Made by a program: the position numbers and the translations under genes. 6,105 nt of DNA from Spirochaetaceae bacterium (GTDB lineage Bacteria; Spirochaetota; Spirochaetia; Treponematales; Breznakiellaceae), in NCBI GenBank assembly GCA_031258625.1, contig JAIRMO010000214.1:1-6105 (forward strand), given 5' to 3'. Under the pieces are notes generated by a model that searched no databases, was not told the origin of the DNA, and saw only the letters and a program-made list of their open reading frames with translations. Of this stretch, positions 5,174 through 6,105 are shown one piece after another (the stretch's first letter is position 1; each line of letters opens with the position of its first letter).

Positions 5174-5947
5174 ATGATCCGCTTAAAAAACGAAAAACAG
5201 ATTGAGGGGATCCGTAAATCCTGCCGGATGCTCAGCGCCATGTACCGGGAGCTTGTCCCCCTGGTTAAGCCGGGGGTTGAAACCATAGAATTGGACCGGT
5301 GGGCGCAAAACTGGATAAAAAAAGGGGGGGGGCGGCCCGCTTTCTTGGGGTATGGGCCGAAAGGCAACCCCTTCCCGGGGGCCCTCTGTATTTCCATCAA
5401 CCAGGAGGTGATCCACGGCATCCCCTCCCGGCGGAAAATAGCCGAGGGGGACCTGGTTTCCCTGGACTGCGGCATAAACCTGGGGGGGTACATCAGCGAT
5501 CAGGCGGTTACCGTGGAAGCGGGCCGAGTGGACGAGGTTTCCCGCCGGCTTAATAGGGTTACCCGGGAGTGTCTTGACCGGGGCATAGCGGCCGCCAAGG
5601 CCGGGGACCGGCTCCTCCAGATTGGCCGGGCGGTCTACGCCCACGCCCATTCCCAGGGCTATGGGGTGGTCCGGGACTTCTGCGGCCACGGGGTGGGGCT
5701 GGAGGTACATGAGGATCCCCAGGTTCCCAATTACCCCCACGGCCCCAACCCGCGGATGACCGGGGGCCTGGTGATAGCCATTGAACCCATGATCAACCTG
5801 GGTACCGGGGACGTGTGGGTGATGAAAGACGGCTGGACCGTGGTTACCGCCGATCATAAACCTTCGGCCCATTGGGAACATACGGTGGTTGTTTTTAGCG
5901 ATCATACGGAAGTTCTAACCGATAACCTGGATTTTCTTCGGGGATAA
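5174..5947 (+). CDS. map: Type I methionine aminopeptidase
   Basis: The enzyme removes the initiator Met from nascent proteins when the second residue is small, after deformylation. The 257-residue product has all five metal ligands of the pita-bread fold: D98 (S-L-D-C-G), D109 (I-S-D-Q), H172 (G-H-G-V-G), E204 (I-E-P-M) and E235 (H-W-E-H-T). It also has the substrate-site His81 in H-G-I-P-S and His179 (E-V-H-E). Length matches the bacterial enzyme (about 260). The second ligand context, S-D-Q-A-V-T-V, departs from the common G-D-T-x-x-T-F, but the ligand is kept. ATG 5174 lies 4 nt after the J-domain gene stop, with only a weak GGGTG (5162-5166) ahead, so translation may depend on coupling. 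An A7G9 tract (5317-5332) encodes I-K-K-G-G-G within the N-terminal third. No lesion is seen. Confidence 0.97.
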   Translation: MIRLKNEKQIEGIRKSCRMLSAMYRELVPLVKPGVETIELDRWAQNWIKKGGGRPAFLGYGPKGNPFPGALCISINQEVIHGIPSRRKIAEGDLVSLDCGINLGGYISDQAVTVEAGRVDEVSRRLNRVTRECLDRGIAAAKAGDRLLQIGRAVYAHAHSQGYGVVRDFCGHGVGLEVHEDPQVPNYPHGPNPRMTGGLVIAIEPMINLGTGDVWVMKDGWTVVTADHKPSAHWEHTVVVFSDHTEVLTDNLDFLRG

Positions 5948-5989
5948 AGTTGTAACCATTGGGATGATTTATTATTATTTATATATGAG

Positions 5990-6020
5990 GCTTTCCCAAA
6001 ACTTCAGTTTTTGGGAAAGC
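5990..6020. terminator. Strong hairpin after map, possible operon terminator
   Basis: GCTTTCCCAAAA (5990-6001) pairs with TTTTGGGAAAGC (6009-6020) over 12 bp, extendable toward the loop with one bulged T. It lies 42 nt after the map stop, following an AT-rich run. No T-tract follows on either strand, so it may instead be part of a dispersed repeat. Confidence 0.45.
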
Positions 6021-6033
6021 AACTTTGAAATTC

Positions 6034-6067
6034 GCAGTTTTGTAAGGCTGAAAGCCTGAAAAACTGC
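6034..6067. repeat. Hairpin between the two motif copies
   Basis: GCAGTTTT (6034-6041) pairs with AAAACTGC (6060-6067), and the inner AGGCT (6045-6049) with AGCCT (6053-6057) around a GAA loop, giving a two-part stem. It sits between the two copies of the 16-bp motif and looks like part of the same repeat unit. Confidence 0.6.
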
Positions 6068-6086
6068 AAGAGCCTGTCCCAAAACC

Positions 6087-6102
6087 GTGCGCGGTAGCGC
6101 AC
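6087..6102. repeat. Short GC hairpin at the right edge
   Basis: GTGCGC (6087-6092) and GCGCAC (6097-6102) form a perfect 6-bp stem around GGTA, immediately after the second motif copy. The element may continue past the window end. Confidence 0.5.
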
Positions 6103-6105
6103 AGT

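Larger units (their letters stand above)
5987..6085. repeat. Two imperfect direct copies of a 16-bp motif
   Basis: GAGGCTTTCCCAAAAC (5987-6002) and GAGCCTGTCCCAAAAC (6070-6085) agree at 14 of 16 positions, 83 bp apart. The first copy is also the left arm of the 5990-6020 hairpin. The motif resembles ends of small insertion sequences or MITE-like elements, but this is a resemblance only; no transposase gene is present. Confidence 0.6.

Noticed and set aside
4324..5493. Long minus-strand open frame (389 codons) across the J-domain and map genes
   Set aside because: It is antisense to two well-supported genes; its Pro/Gly/Phe-rich product matches no recognisable family and reflects the low stop-codon density opposite GC-rich codons.

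Overview
The window looks like a GC-rich spirochaete of the Treponema group, possibly a termite-gut type. This is inferred from a V-type ATPase D subunit gene, strong CGG/CGC arginine bias in the clear genes, G-rich coding strands and non-ATG starts. No rRNA or species marker is present, so the assignment is an inference. All supported genes lie on the plus strand.

Left part (1-2519), accessory in character. A large extracellular-type protein enters from the left edge. It ends with two tandem ~75-residue beta-rich modules and a chain of seven Asp-box-like motifs that probably form a seven-bladed beta-propeller, as in phage tail-fibre tips or surface adhesins. A very GC-rich, hairpin-filled gap (1811-2055) follows. 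Next come almost four copies of an 11-bp repeat, each carrying a GGAGG Shine-Dalgarno core. Immediately after it, two almost completely overlapping open frames start 4 nt apart (TTG 2099, ATG 2103), stop 4 nt apart and are both 138 codons long. One has an N-terminal membrane anchor plus coiled coil (like the i-spanin Rz). The other, in the +1 frame, has a signal peptide, coiled coil and C-terminal membrane helix (like an o-spanin or u-spanin). This candidate dual-coding, spanin-like locus is the most interesting item. Together with the propeller protein it suggests a phage-derived or tailocin-like cassette, but no holin, endolysin or capsid gene is visible to confirm that.

Middle (2520-2760): about 240 bp without a gene, ending in a plausible sigma70-like promoter.

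Right part (2761-5947): a compact, probably co-transcribed run of five genes: V-type ATPase subunit D, a UspA-like protein, a degenerate flavodoxin-fold protein, a J-domain protein with TPR-like helices, and type I methionine aminopeptidase. Junctions are a 4-nt overlap, 32 nt, 65 nt and 4 nt. The D subunit is separated from the other V-ATPase genes, which is unusual. The remaining genes fit a housekeeping or proteostasis theme (nascent-chain processing, co-chaperone, stress protein).

Right edge (5948-6105): an AT-rich stretch followed by three hairpins and two imperfect copies of a 16-bp motif, resembling an intergenic repeat or small mobile-element end that continues beyond the window.
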